A stretch of DNA of 64,000 nt, taken from contig OZ007517.1 in assembly GCA_963931865.1 (NCBI GenBank), positions 5,159,707-5,223,706 on the forward strand, given 5' to 3'. Shown in pieces: positions 13,401 to 23,464 of the stretch (position 1 is its first letter; every line of letters begins with the position of its first letter). Under the pieces are notes generated by a model. That model had not been told where the DNA came from and did no database searches. It worked only from the letters and a program-made list of their open reading frames with translations. The position numbers were made by a program, and so were the translations under genes. The DNA is from Axinella damicornis (lineage: Eukaryota > Porifera > Demospongiae > Axinellida > Axinellidae).

Positions 13401-16400
13401 CCGGCCACGCCCCCACGGGACCGGCCACGCCCACACGGGGCCGGCCACGCCCCCACGGGGCCGGCCACGCCCCCACGGTGTCGGTGCCGGCCACGCTCCC
13501 ACGGGGCCGGCCACGCCCCCAAGGGGACGGCCACGCCCCAACGGGGCCGGCCACGCCCCCACGGGGCCGGCCACGCCCACACGGGTCCGGCCACGCCCCC
13601 ACGGGGCCGGCCACGCCACCACGGGGCCGGCCACGCCCCCACGGGGCCGGCCACGCCCCCTCGGTGCCATCCACGCTCCCACGGGGCCGGCCACGCCCCC
13701 ACGGGAACGGCCACGCCCCCACAGTACCGGCCACGCCCCGACGGGGCCGGCCACGCCCCCACGGGGACGGCCAAGCCCCCACAGAGACGGCCACGCCCCC
13801 ACGGGGCCGGCCACGCCCCCACAGGGTCGGCCACGCCCCTACGTGGCCGGCCGCGCCCTTACGGGGCCGTCAACGCCTCCACGGGGCCGGCCGCGCCCCC
13901 ACGGGCCGGCAGCACCCCCACGGGGCCGGCCACGCCCCCACGTGGCCGGCTACGCCCCCACGGGGTCGGTCACGCCCCCACGGCACCGGTCGCGCTACCA
14001 CGGGGCCGGCCGCGTTCCAACGGGGCCGGCCGTGCCCTCACGGGACCGGCCGACCCCCCACGGAGCCGGCCGCGTCCCCACGGAGCCGGCCACGCCCCCA
14101 CGGGGCCGGCCACGCCGTCACGGGGCAGGCCGCGCCCCCACGGGGCCGGCAACGCCCCCACGAGGCCGGCTGCGCCCCCACGGGGAGGGCCGCGCCCCCA
14201 CGGGGCCGGCAGCGCCCCCACGGGGCCGGCCGCGTTCCAATGGGGCCGGCCGCGCCACCACGGAACCGGCCGCACCCCTACGGTGCCGGCCGCGTCCCCA
14301 CGGAGCCGGCCACGCCCCCACTGAGCCGGCCGCGTCCCCACGGGGCCGGCCACGTCCCCACGATGCCGGCCACGCCCCCACGGGGCCGGCCACGCCCCCA
14401 CGGTGCCGGCCACGCCTCCACGGGGCTGGCCACGCCCCCACGTGGCCGGCCGTGCCCCCACGGGTCCGGCCGCCTTCCAACGGGGCCGGCCGCTCCCCCA
14501 CGGGACCGGCCGCACCCCCACGGAGCCGGCCCCGTCCCCACGGAGCCGTCCACGCCCCCACGGAGCCGGCCACGCCCCCACAGGGCCGGCCGCGCCCCCA
14601 CGGGGCCGGCCGCGCCCCCACGGGGCCTGCCGCATCACCACGGGGCCGGCCGCGTCCCCACGGGGCCGGCCACGCCCCCACGGGGCCGGCCACGACCACA
14701 CGGGGCCGGCCACGCCCCCACGTGGCCGGCCACGCCCCCACGGTGTCGGCCACGCCCCCACGGGGACAGCCACACCCCACGGGGCCGGCCACGCGCCCAT
14801 GGGGACGGCCGCGCCCCCACGGGGCCGGCCGCGTCACCACAAGGCCGGCCGCGTCCCAACGGGGCCGGCCACGCCCCCACTGGGCCGGCCACGCCCACAC
14901 GGGTCCGGCCACTCCCCCACGGGGCCGGCCACGCCACCACGGGGCCGGCCACGCCCCCACGGGGCTGGCCACCCCCCCTATGTGCCGGCCACGCTCCCAT
15001 GGGGCCGGCCACGCCCCCACGGGGACGGCCACGCCTCCACAGTACCGGCCACGCACCCACGGGGCCGGCCACGCCCCCACGGGGATGGCCAAGCCCCCAC
15101 AGCACCGGCCACGCCCCCACGGGGCCGGCCACGCCCCCACAGGGCAGGCCACGCCCCTACGGGGCCGGCCGCGCCCCTACGGGGCCGTCAACGCCTCCAC
15201 GGGGCCAGCCGCGCCCCCACGGGGCCGGCAGCACACCCACGGGGCCGGCCACGCCCCCACGTGACCGGCTACGCCCCCACGGGGCCGGTCACGCCCACAC
15301 GGCACCGGCCGCGCCACCACGGGGCCGGCCGCGTTCCAACGGGGCCGGCCGCGCCCTCACGGGACCGGCCGCACCCCCACGGAGCCGGTCGCGTCCCCAC
15401 GGAGCCGGCCACGCCCCCACGTGGCCGGCCACGCCCCCACGGGGCCGGCCGCACCCCCACGGGGCCTGCCGCACCCACACGGGGCCGGCCAAGCCCCCAC
15501 GGGGCCGGCCACGTCCCCACGGGGCCGGCCACGCCCCCACGGGGCCGGCCACGCCCCCACGGGGTCGGCCACGCCCCCACGGGGCCGGCCACGCCCCCAC
15601 GGGGCCGGCCACGCCCCCAACGGGGCCGGCCACGCCCCTACGGGGCCGGCCACGGCCCCACGGGGCCGGCCACGCCCCCACGAGGTCGGCCACGCCCCCA
15701 CGGGGACGGCTGCGCCCCCACGGGGCCGGCCGCGTCCCACGGGGCCGGCAACGATCCCACGGTGCCGGCCACGCCCCCACGGGGCCGGCCACGCCCCCAC
15801 GGTGCCGGCCACGCCCCCACGGGGCCGGCCACGCCCGCACGGGGCCGGCCACTCCCCCACGGGACCGGCCACGCCCCCACGGGCTGGCCGCGCCCCCACG
15901 GGTGGGCCACGCCCCCACAGGGCCGGCCGCGCCGCCACGGGGCAGGCCGCGCCCCCACGGGGCCGGCAACGCCCCCACGGGGCCGGCTGCGCCCCCACGG
16001 GGCCGGCCGCGCCCCCACGGGGCTGGCCGCGTCCCAATGGTGCCGGCCGCGCCACCACGGGACCGGCCGCACCCCCACGGAGCCGGCCGCGCCCCCACGG
16101 GGCCGGCCGCACCCCCACAGGGCCGGCCGCGCCCACACGGGGCCGGCCACGCCCCCACGGGGCCGGCCACGTCCCCACGGGGCTGGCCACGCCCTCACGG
16201 GGCTGGCCACGCCCCCACGGGGCCGGCCACGCCCCCACGGGGTCGGCCACGCCCCCACGGGGCCGGCCACGCCCCCACGGAGCTGGCCACGCCCCCACGG
16301 GGCCGGCCACGCCTTCACGGGGCCGGCCACGCCCCCACGGGGCCGGCCAAGCCCCCACGAGGTCGGCCACGCCCCCACGGGGTCGGCCGCGCCCCCACGG

Positions 16401-16728
16401 GGTTGGCCGCGTCCCCACAGAGCAGGCAACGCCCCCACGGTGCCGGCCACGCCCCCACGGGACCGGCCACGCCCCCACGGGGCCGGCCGCACCCCCACGG
16501 GCGGGCCACGCCCCCACGGGACCGGCCACGCCCCCACGGGGCCGGCCGCACCCCCACGGGCGGGCCACGCCCCCACGGGGCCGGCCACGCCGCCATGGGG
16601 CAGGCCGCGCCCCCACGGGGCCGACAACGCCACCACGAGGCCGGCTGCACCCCCACGGGGAGGGCCGCGCCCCCACGGGGCCGGCCGCGCCCCCACGGGG
16701 CCGCACGCGTCCCAATGGGGCCGGCCGC
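7453..16728. repeat. 20-bp satellite, domain 2 left part (GCCGCG/GCCACG mixed)
   Basis: Roughly 460 monomers of GGCCGGCCGCGCCCCCACGG and GGCCGGCCACGCCCCCACGG, interleaved, with variants such as GCGTCC, GGCAACGCC and CACGGAACC. Higher-order order is visible. For example the monomer carrying ACGGAT recurs at about 7481, 8000, 8640 and 10040, spacings of 519, 640 and 1400 bp, close to whole numbers of monomers. The runs 'gggtgggccacgcccc' near 11641, 12199 and 15899 mark another repeated block. The segment 14101-14420 is a complete copy of the unit that the island interrupts at 16728/18669. Nothing here looks like a gene. Confidence 0.96.
14101..14420. repeat. uninterrupted higher-order unit, paralogous empty site of the island
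   Basis: This stretch matches the left flank of the island (16580-16728) over its first ~150 bases. Monomer by monomer these are the CCGTCAC/CCGCCAT unit, the caggccgcg unit, the caacgcc unit, the gaggccggctg unit, the ggagggccgcg unit and the ccaatgggg unit. From 14251 it matches the right flank (18670-18860) with the same continuity: CGCGCCACCACGGAACC, then the gtcccc, atgccgg, ggtgccgg and tccacggggctgg units. The insertion point corresponds to 14251-14253 (CGC). A second similar uninterrupted copy lies at about 12760-13000. Confidence 0.85.
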
Positions 16729-16776
16729 CACGGCTGTTTTTGCGCAATCGCGACGTGGACATTTAGACACGCCCCC
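16729..16776 (+). repeat. left terminal inverted repeat of the island
   Basis: CACGGCTGTTTTT (16729-16741), a 12-base stretch absent from the other end (16742-16753), CGTGGACATTTAG (16754-16766), then ACACGCCCCC (16767-16776). The first and third parts match the reverse complement of the right end exactly, apart from the 12-base stretch, which is replaced there by a single C. Confidence 0.85.
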
Positions 16777-17486
16777 GAAATTTTTTCGTGCGATGGCAAC
16801 GCGCGTCAACGCCTTAGCAACCGCGTTTCCGGTTTTAAACATGGGCTGTTCTCTGGCTTCGCGTGATAACCGCGTGACCGCTGGAGCCACGTGTATAGGC
16901 TAGATTTAGAAAGAACAGCTAGCTCTACACGATGGTCAAAAAAAGAGCGAAATCTGGTGAGGGACGCAGGAGATACGACTTCAAGTATGGCGAGACGCTT
17001 CCTCCAGAAACTGAGGGTCTCACAGCAAACCAGAAGCGCTTCAGTGAAAGTGGAGAGGTGCTCTGATGAGGAAAATTCATGAACTTGTAAGTAGGCAGTG
17101 AGTTTATATGATACTTATTTTTTGTCGCGCGGGGTACGCCATCAAAGAAGGTGTATATATTTCCGCGTGTAGCCTCGCTGTAGGTTATGGCATTGCAGCA
17201 AGTGGGAAAGACAAAGGTATGGAATGCCTCCTGTGGAACTTACACAGCACACTAAATCAAAAGACCACAGAAAATGTTGTCACCTCTAAGTTTCATCTCC
17301 CATTTTCGATGATATGGGCGTTCACGTCTGGGGCCGAGTTCTGGTGTGGATTCCATGTAATGCTCGATGACCATACACTTGAATCTGTCTACAGGCTTGA
17401 CGATTCCTTGATATTAGGTCTCAGAAGTGGGCATAGACAGACTCGGCCCCTTGATCTCCCATGAGTCCAGCCCCAATGTGCCACCA

Positions 17487-17510
17487 ATGTATATACCCAG
17501 TATATAACAT
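17487..17510. repeat. short AT-rich imperfect palindrome
   Basis: ATGTATATAC, a 3-base spacer CCA, then GTATATAACAT, an inverted copy with one extra base. It is the most AT-rich dyad in the window and includes TATATA-like sequence. A promoter role is possible, but there is no downstream gene to support one. Confidence 0.6.
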
Positions 17511-17885
17511 GTACGATGACGTCCAGTTTTGGAAGTCTGTATAGTGCGTACAAGTAGATTTGCTCACTTCGCTCCGTATTGTGTCTGTGCGAGTTTGGCC
17601 CTTAACACAGCTCTAGGTTCTGATGTATGGCCTGAGCTTTCACCTTCCTCATGGCTATCTTACGATAATGTGGCCCACGACAGTTCTCTCTTTCAGAGGT
17701 CTCGTGAACTTACACCTCTTGGGATCAGCATAGCTCATCGCTCTGCTGCACAAACAGCCAGCCTTGTGTAGTAGTGTCTCCAGCAAAGAGCATTTAGCAC
17801 TTGGTTAGACTACAATAAGTAAATACAAAGGTCACAGGGTACAAAGGTCTCGCATCACTAGTCTTGCCAAACACCTAATTCTGTT

Positions 17886-17929
17886 ACACGCACGCACGCG
17901 CGCGCATGCACACACACACACACACACAT
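17886..17929. repeat. (CA)n/(CG)n microsatellite, strict purine-pyrimidine alternation
   Basis: Forty-four consecutive bases alternate purine and pyrimidine: CACG-type units first, then a CGCGCGCG core, CATG, then about ten CA units. Such tracts are length-variable in animal genomes and, by established biophysics, favour the Z-DNA conformation, particularly the CG core. It lies within the island, not in the satellite. Confidence 0.95.
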
Positions 17930-18432
17930 CAATATAATGATGACAGCACACTCTTCTAAATGTCCCTCCCAGGTGAAAACCTCAACTGTGGTAGTATGGA
18001 TGAACCTTGGAGACCGCAGCTGAATGCCTCTGCATAGCAGCCATTGTAGAATGTTTGTTGGTGCCAGATGTCAGGTGGATCGGTGGCTGCATCGACCCAA
18101 AATGTAGCTATTAACGTTTCCATGTACAACCTTATACTTGTAGACAGATGCTCTGGTGTTTGGATTCTCCCTCCACAGGATGTAGTACGTCTCCAGGCTG
18201 AGATGATGTGCCATTGTAGCTGCACCTATGATGTTTATTTGTTGTATTTCCAAGGCTCACAAGTAGCCCCAAAAAATAAGTATCATTTTGCATTGCACTC
18301 TGTTATGTACCTCTCTCCATCCTGTTCAGTTCCTGGAAGGCATTGGCTGTGAAGCGCTTCCTGCTTGGTGTTGCATGGCTTCAAACACAAGTGCTACTGC
18401 TGACCTCGTCCCATACCCAAGTGTGAAGCAGC

Positions 18433-18468
18433 TGCGCAGTTGGCATAGTATAGCGTAGCAACTGCGCA
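18433..18468. repeat. perfect 10-bp inverted repeat (hairpin) near the right end of the island
   Basis: TGCGCAGTTG at 18433-18442 and its exact reverse complement CAACTGCGCA at 18459-18468, separated by 16 bases that contain GCATA and CGTAG. Subterminal hairpins of this type are often seen in DNA transposons; function here is unknown. Confidence 0.75.
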
Positions 18469-18600
18469 TTTGTATCCATGGTTATCTTCATGTTATGTAT
18501 GAACTGTGAAGAATGTTAATCAACAAATTCCTAGCATGCCAAGCTTCCTATAGGGTTGTGAAGTGAGTGAACTTTCACCGCATTTGAACCGCATAGTTTT

Positions 18601-18668
18601 GGGGGCGTGTCCTACGCGTACCGTAAATTTTTAATTCAACGCTAAATGTCCACGGAAAAACAGCCGTG
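18601..18668 (-). repeat. right terminal inverted repeat of the island
   Basis: Read on the minus strand from 18668, the end is CACGGCTGTTTTT, one C, then CGTGGACATTTAG (ending at 18642). About 31 bases specific to this side follow, then ACACGCCCCC (18610-18601). The two ends are therefore homologous but have diverged by indels on each side, so the element is not freshly inserted from an identical-ended source or belongs to a family with variable ends. Confidence 0.85.
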
Positions 18669-19979
18669 TCGCGCCACCACGGAACCGGCCGCACACCCAC
18701 GGAGCCGGCCGTGTCCCCACAATGCCGGCCACGCCCCCACGGAGCCGGCCGCGTCCCCACGGGGCCGGCCACGCCCCCACGGTGCCGGCCACGCCCCCAC
18801 GGGGCCGGCCACGCCCCCACGGTGCTGGCCACGCCTCCACGGGGCTGGCCACGCCCCCACAAGGACGGCCACGCCCCTACGGGTCCGGCCACGCTCCCAC
18901 GGGGCCGGCCACGCCCCCACGGGGACGGCCGCGCCCCCATGGGGCCAGCCACGTCCCCATGGGTCCGGCCGCGTCCCTATGGGGCCGGCCACGCCCCCAC
19001 GGTGCCTACCGCGCCCCCACGGGGCCTGCCACGCCCCCACGCGGCCGGCCACGCACCCACCGGGCCGGCCACGCACCCACGGGGTCGGCCAGGCCCCCCC
19101 GGGGACGGACACATCCTCACGGGTCCGGTCACGCCCCCACGGGGCCGGCCATGTCCCCACGGGTCCGGCCACGCCCCCACGGGGCCGGCCACGCCCCCAC
19201 GGGGCCGGCCACGCCCCACGGGGCCAGTCACGTCCCCACGGGGACGGCCACGCCCCCACGGGGCCGGCCACGCCCCTACGGTGCCGGCCACGCCCCCACG
19301 GTGCCGGCCACACCTCCACGGGGCTGGCCACGCCCCCACGGGGACGGCCACGCCCCTACGGGGCCGGCCACGCTCCCACGGGGACGGCCGCACCCCCATG
19401 GGGCCAGCCACGTCCCCACGGGGCCGGCCGCGTCACCACGGGGCCGGCCGCGTCCCTACGGGGCCGGCCACGCCCCCACGGGGCCTTCCGCGCCCCCACA
19501 AGGCCGGCAATGCCCCAACGGGGCCGGCCACGCCCCCACGGGGCCGGCCGGGTCCCCACGGGGCCGGCCACGCCCCCACGGGGCCGGCCACGCCCCCACG
19601 GGGCAGGCCGCGCCCCCACTGGGCCGGCAACCCCTCCACAGGGCCGGCCGCGCCCCCACGGGGCCGGCAGCGTCCCCACGGGGCCGGAAACGCCCCCACA
19701 AGGCCGGCCGCGCCCCCACGGGGCCGGCCGCCTTCCAACGGGGCCGGCCGCGCCCCCACGGGACCGGCCGCACCCCCACGGAGCCGTCCCCGTCCCCACG
19801 GAGCCGGCCACGCCCCCACGGGGCCGGCCACGCCCCCACAGGGCCGGCCGCGCCCCTTCGGGGCCGGCCGCGCCCCCACGGGGCCGCCGCATCACCACGG
19901 GGCCGGCCGCGTCCCCACGGGGCCGGCCACGCCTCCACGGGGCCGGCCACGCCCACACGGGACCGGCCACGCCCCCACG

Positions 19980-22540
19980 GGGCCGGCCACGCCCCCACGG
20001 TGTCGGCCACGCCCCCACGGGGACAGCCACGTCCCCACGGGGCCGGCCACGCGCCCACGGGATCGGCCGCGCCCCCACGGGGCCGGCCTCGCCCCCACAG
20101 GGCCGGCCGCATCCCCACGGGGTCGGCAACGCCCCCACGGTGCCGGCCGCCCCCCCACGGGGCCGGCCGCGCCCCCACGGGGCCGGCCTCCTTCCAACGG
20201 GGTCGGCCGCGCCCCCACGGGACCGGCCGCACCCCAACGGAGCCGGCCGCGTCCCCACGGAGCCGGCCACGCCCCCACTGGGCCGGCCACGCCCCCACGA
20301 GGCCGGCTGGCCCCCACGGGGCCGGCCTAGCCCCATCGGGGCCGGCCGCGTCACCACAGGGCCGGCCGCGTCCCAACGGGGCCGGCCACGCCCCCACGGG
20401 TCCGGCCACGCCCACACGGGTCCGGCCACGCCTCCACGGGGCCGGCCACGCCACCACGTGGCCGGCCACGCCCCCACGGGGCCGGCCACGCCCCCTCGGT
20501 GCTGGCCACGCTCCCACGGGGCCGGCCACGCCCCCACGGGGACGGCCACGCCCCCACAGTACCGGCCACGCTTCCACGGGGCCGGCCACGCCCCCACGGG
20601 GACGGCCAAGCCCCCACGGAGCCGGCCACGCCCCCACGGGCCGGCCACGCCCCCACAGGGCCGGCCACGCCCCTACGGGACCGGCCGCACCCCCACGGGG
20701 CCGGCCGCACCCACACGGGGCCGGCCACGCCCCCACGGGGCCGGCCACGTCCCCACGGGGCTGGCCACGCCCCCACGGGGCCGGCCACGCCCCCACGGGG
20801 TTGGCCACGCCCCCACGAGGCTGGCCACGCCCCCACGGGGCCGGGCCATGCCCCCACGGGGCCGGACATGCCCCCACGGGGCCGGACACGCCCCCACGGG
20901 GCCGGCCGTGCCCCCACGAGGTCGGCCACGCCCCCACGGGGACGGCCGCGCCCCCACGGGGCCGGCCGCGTCTCCACGGGGCCGGCAACGATCCCACTGT
21001 GCCGGCCACGCCCCCACGGGGCCGGCCACGCCCCCACGGTGCCGGCCACGCCCCCACGGGGCCGGCCACGCCCCCACGGGGCCGGCCACGCCCCCACGGG
21101 ACCGGCCACGCCCCCACGGGGCTGGCCGCGCCCCCACGGATGGGCCACGACCCCACAGGGCCGGACGCGCCGCCACGGGGCAGGCCGCGCCCCCACGGTG
21201 CCGGCAACGCCCCCACGAAGCCGGCTGTGCCCCCACGGGGCCGGCCGCGCCCCCACGGGGCAGGCCGCGCCCCCACGGGGCTGGCCGCATCCCAATGGTT
21301 CCGGCCGCGCCACCACGGGACCGGCCACACCCCCACGGTGCCGGCCGCACCCCCTCGGGGCCGGTCGCGCCCACACGGGGCCGGCCACGCCACCACGGGG
21401 CCGGCCACGTCCCCACGGGGCTGGCCACGCCCCCACGGGGCCGGCCACGACCCCACGGGGTCGGCCACGCCCCCACGGGGCCGGCCACACCCCCACGGGG
21501 CTGGCCACGCCCCAACGGGGCCGGCCACGCCCCCACGGGGCCGGCCACGCCCCCACGGGGCCGGCCACGCCCCCACGGTGTCGGCCACGCCCCCACGGGG
21601 ACAGCCACGTTCCCACGGGGCCGGCCACGCGCCCACGGGGTCGGCCGCGCCCCCACAAGGCCGGCCACGCCCCCACAGGGCCGGCCGCATCCCCACGAGG
21701 TCGGCAACGCCCCCACGGTGCCGGCCGCCCCCCCACGGGGCCGGCCGCGCCCCCACAGGGCCGGCCGCCTTCCAACGGGGTCGGCCGCGCCCCCACGGAA
21801 CCGGCCGCACCCCAACGGAGCCGGCCGCGTCCCCACGGAGCCGGCCACGCCCCCACTGGGCCGGCCACGCCCCCACGGGGCCGGCTGGCCCCCACGGGGC
21901 CGGCCTAGCCCCATCGGGGCCGGCCGCGTCACCACAGGGCCGGCCGCGTCCCAACGGGGCCGGCCACGCCCCCACGGGGTCGGCCACGCCCACACGGGTC
22001 CGGCCACGCCTCCACGGGGCCGACCACGCCACCACGGGGCCGGCCACGCCCCCACGGGGCCGGCCACGCCCCCTCGGTGCTGGCCACGCTTTCACGGGGC
22101 CGGCCACGCCCCCACGGGGACGGCCACGCCCCCACAGTACCGGCCACGCTCCCACGGGGCCGGCCACGCCCCCACGGGGACGGCCAAGCCCCCACGGAGC
22201 CGGCCACGCCCCCACGGGCCGGCCACGCCCCCACAGGGCCGGCCACGCCCCTACGGGGCCGGGCGCACCCCCACGGGGCCGGCCGCACCCACACGGGGCC
22301 GGCCACGCCCCCACGGGGCCGGCCACGTCCCCACGGGGCTGGCCACGCCCCCACGGGGCCGGCCACGCCCCCACGGGGTCGGCCGCGCCCCCACAAGGCT
22401 GGCCACGCCCCCACGGGGCCGGCCACGCCCCCACGGGGCCGGACATGCCCCCACAAGGCCGGCCACGCCCCCACGGGGCCGGCCATGCCCCCACGAGGTC
22501 GGCCACGCCCCCACGGAGCCGGCCACGCCCCAACGGGGCC
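19980..22540. repeat. head-to-tail duplication, period 1578 bp
   Basis: Distinctive variant monomers recur at a constant offset: GCGCCCACGG at 20051 and 21629, CCTAGCCCCATCGG at 20326 and 21904, both 1578 bp apart. The run 'cctcggtgctggccacgct' near 20492 repeats near 22070. A later difference is a single base in the ggaccggccgcac/ggggccgggcgcac unit near 20685 and 22258. Matching extends from about 19980 into about 22540. This is one unequal-exchange product that copied about 79 monomers. Confidence 0.8.
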
Positions 22541-23464
22541 GGCAGCCCCCCCACGTGGCCGGCCACGCCCCCACGTGGCCGGCCACGACCCCACGGGGCC
22601 GGCCACGCCCCCATGGGGCCGGCCAGGCCCCCACGGGTCCGGCCGCGTTCCAACGGGGCCGGCCGCACCCACACGGGACCGGCCGCACCCCCACGGAGCC
22701 GGCCGCGTCCCCACGGAGACGGTCACGCCCCCACGGGGCCGGCCACGCCCCCACGGGGCCGGCCGCACCCCTACGGGGCCGGCCGCACGCGCACGGGGCC
22801 GGCCACTCCCCCACGGGGCCGGCCGCGTCCCCACGGCGCCGGCCACGCCCCCACGGTGCCGGCCACGCCTCCACGGGGCCGGCCACGCCCCCACGGTGCC
22901 GGCCACTCCTCCACGGGGGTGGCCACGCCCCCACGGGTACGGCCACGCCCCTACGGGGCCGGCCACGCTCCCACGGGGCCGGCCACGCCCCCACGGGGAC
23001 GGCCACGCCCCCACGGGGCCTTCCGCGCCCCCACATGGCCGGTAACGCTTCAACGGGGCCGGCCACGCCCCCAAGGGGCCGGCCGCGCCCCCACGGGGCC
23101 GGACGCGCCCCCACGGGGCTGGCCGCGTCCCCACAGGGCCTGCCGCGTCCCCACGGGGCCGGCCGCTTCCCCACGGGGCCGGCCGTGTCCCAACGGGGCC
23201 GTCTGCGTTCCCACGGGGTCGGCCTCGACCCCACGGGGCCGGACACGCCCCCACGGGGCCGGCCACGCCCCAACGGGGCCGGCCACGCCCCCATGGCGTC
23301 GGCCACGACCCCACGGTGCCGGCCACGCGTACACGGGGTTGGCCACGCCCCCACGGGGACGGCCACGCCCCCACGTTGCCGGCCACGCCCCCACGGGGAC
23401 GGCCGCGCCACCACGGGGCCGGTAGCTTCCCTTCGGGGCCGACCGCGTCCCCACGGGGCCGGCC

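Larger units (their letters stand above)
16777..18600. other. interior of the island, no convincing gene
   Basis: About 1.8 kb of moderately AT-rich DNA. The open frames are short: 118 codons at 17108-17464 (+), 80 at 17529-17771 (+), 94 at 18068-18352 (+), and on the minus strand 89 at 17956-18225 and 60 at 18071-18253. The frames near 18.1 kb overlap on opposite strands. None shows a domain, signal peptide or motif I can defend, and none is long enough for a full transposase. The left ~150 bases are CpG-rich, the rest is not. Spliced exons cannot be excluded by eye; I simply see no coherent chain of coding segments. Confidence 0.7.
16729..18668. mobile_element. DNA-transposon-like insertion with terminal inverted repeats, no intact transposase
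   Basis: A 1,940-bp block of ordinary base composition set in pure satellite. Its ends are inverted copies of one another: left CACGGCTGTTTTT (16729-16741) and CGTGGACATTTAG (16754-16766); right the same two motifs as reverse complement within 18642-18668. A second shared motif, ACACGCCCCC, lies just inside each end. Flanking satellite is continuous with an unbroken unit found elsewhere in the array, and CGC occurs on both sides (16726-16728 and 18670-18672), with one extra T at 18669. This suggests a 3-bp duplication, or 4 bp with one mismatch. CAC termini and short target duplications are known for the CACTA/Mirage/Chapaev group; that assignment is inference because no transposase is recognisable. 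The longest frame is 118 codons, so the element is either non-autonomous or decayed. Confidence 0.8.

Noticed and set aside
2754..14324. A 3,856-codon plus-strand open frame and dozens of similar Gly/Pro/Arg-rich frames on both strands
   Set aside because: They are translations of a stop-free 20-bp satellite. Overlapping frames are open at the same place, the peptide is only the monomer read in three phases, and there is no codon bias, domain or non-repetitive part.
16790..16840. RFX X-box-like sequence (GCAAC half sites around GTCAAC)
   Set aside because: One half site deviates from the consensus and the spacer is too long, so it is not convincing.
17151..17165. TATA-like sequence in the island
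   Set aside because: Isolated AT-rich words without a downstream gene or other promoter elements.
17108..17464. 118-codon plus-strand frame in the island
   Set aside because: No recognisable domain or motif, no supporting neighbours, and length compatible with chance in 1.9 kb of non-repetitive DNA. It is left as part of the island description.
17956..18225. 89-codon minus-strand frame containing WHQQTFYNG, faintly like the FYNG/YSG context of Harbinger-type DDE transposases
   Set aside because: The likeness covers a few residues, the acidic catalytic residues cannot be placed, and an overlapping plus-strand frame is equally open. It is too weak to call a transposase remnant without a profile search.
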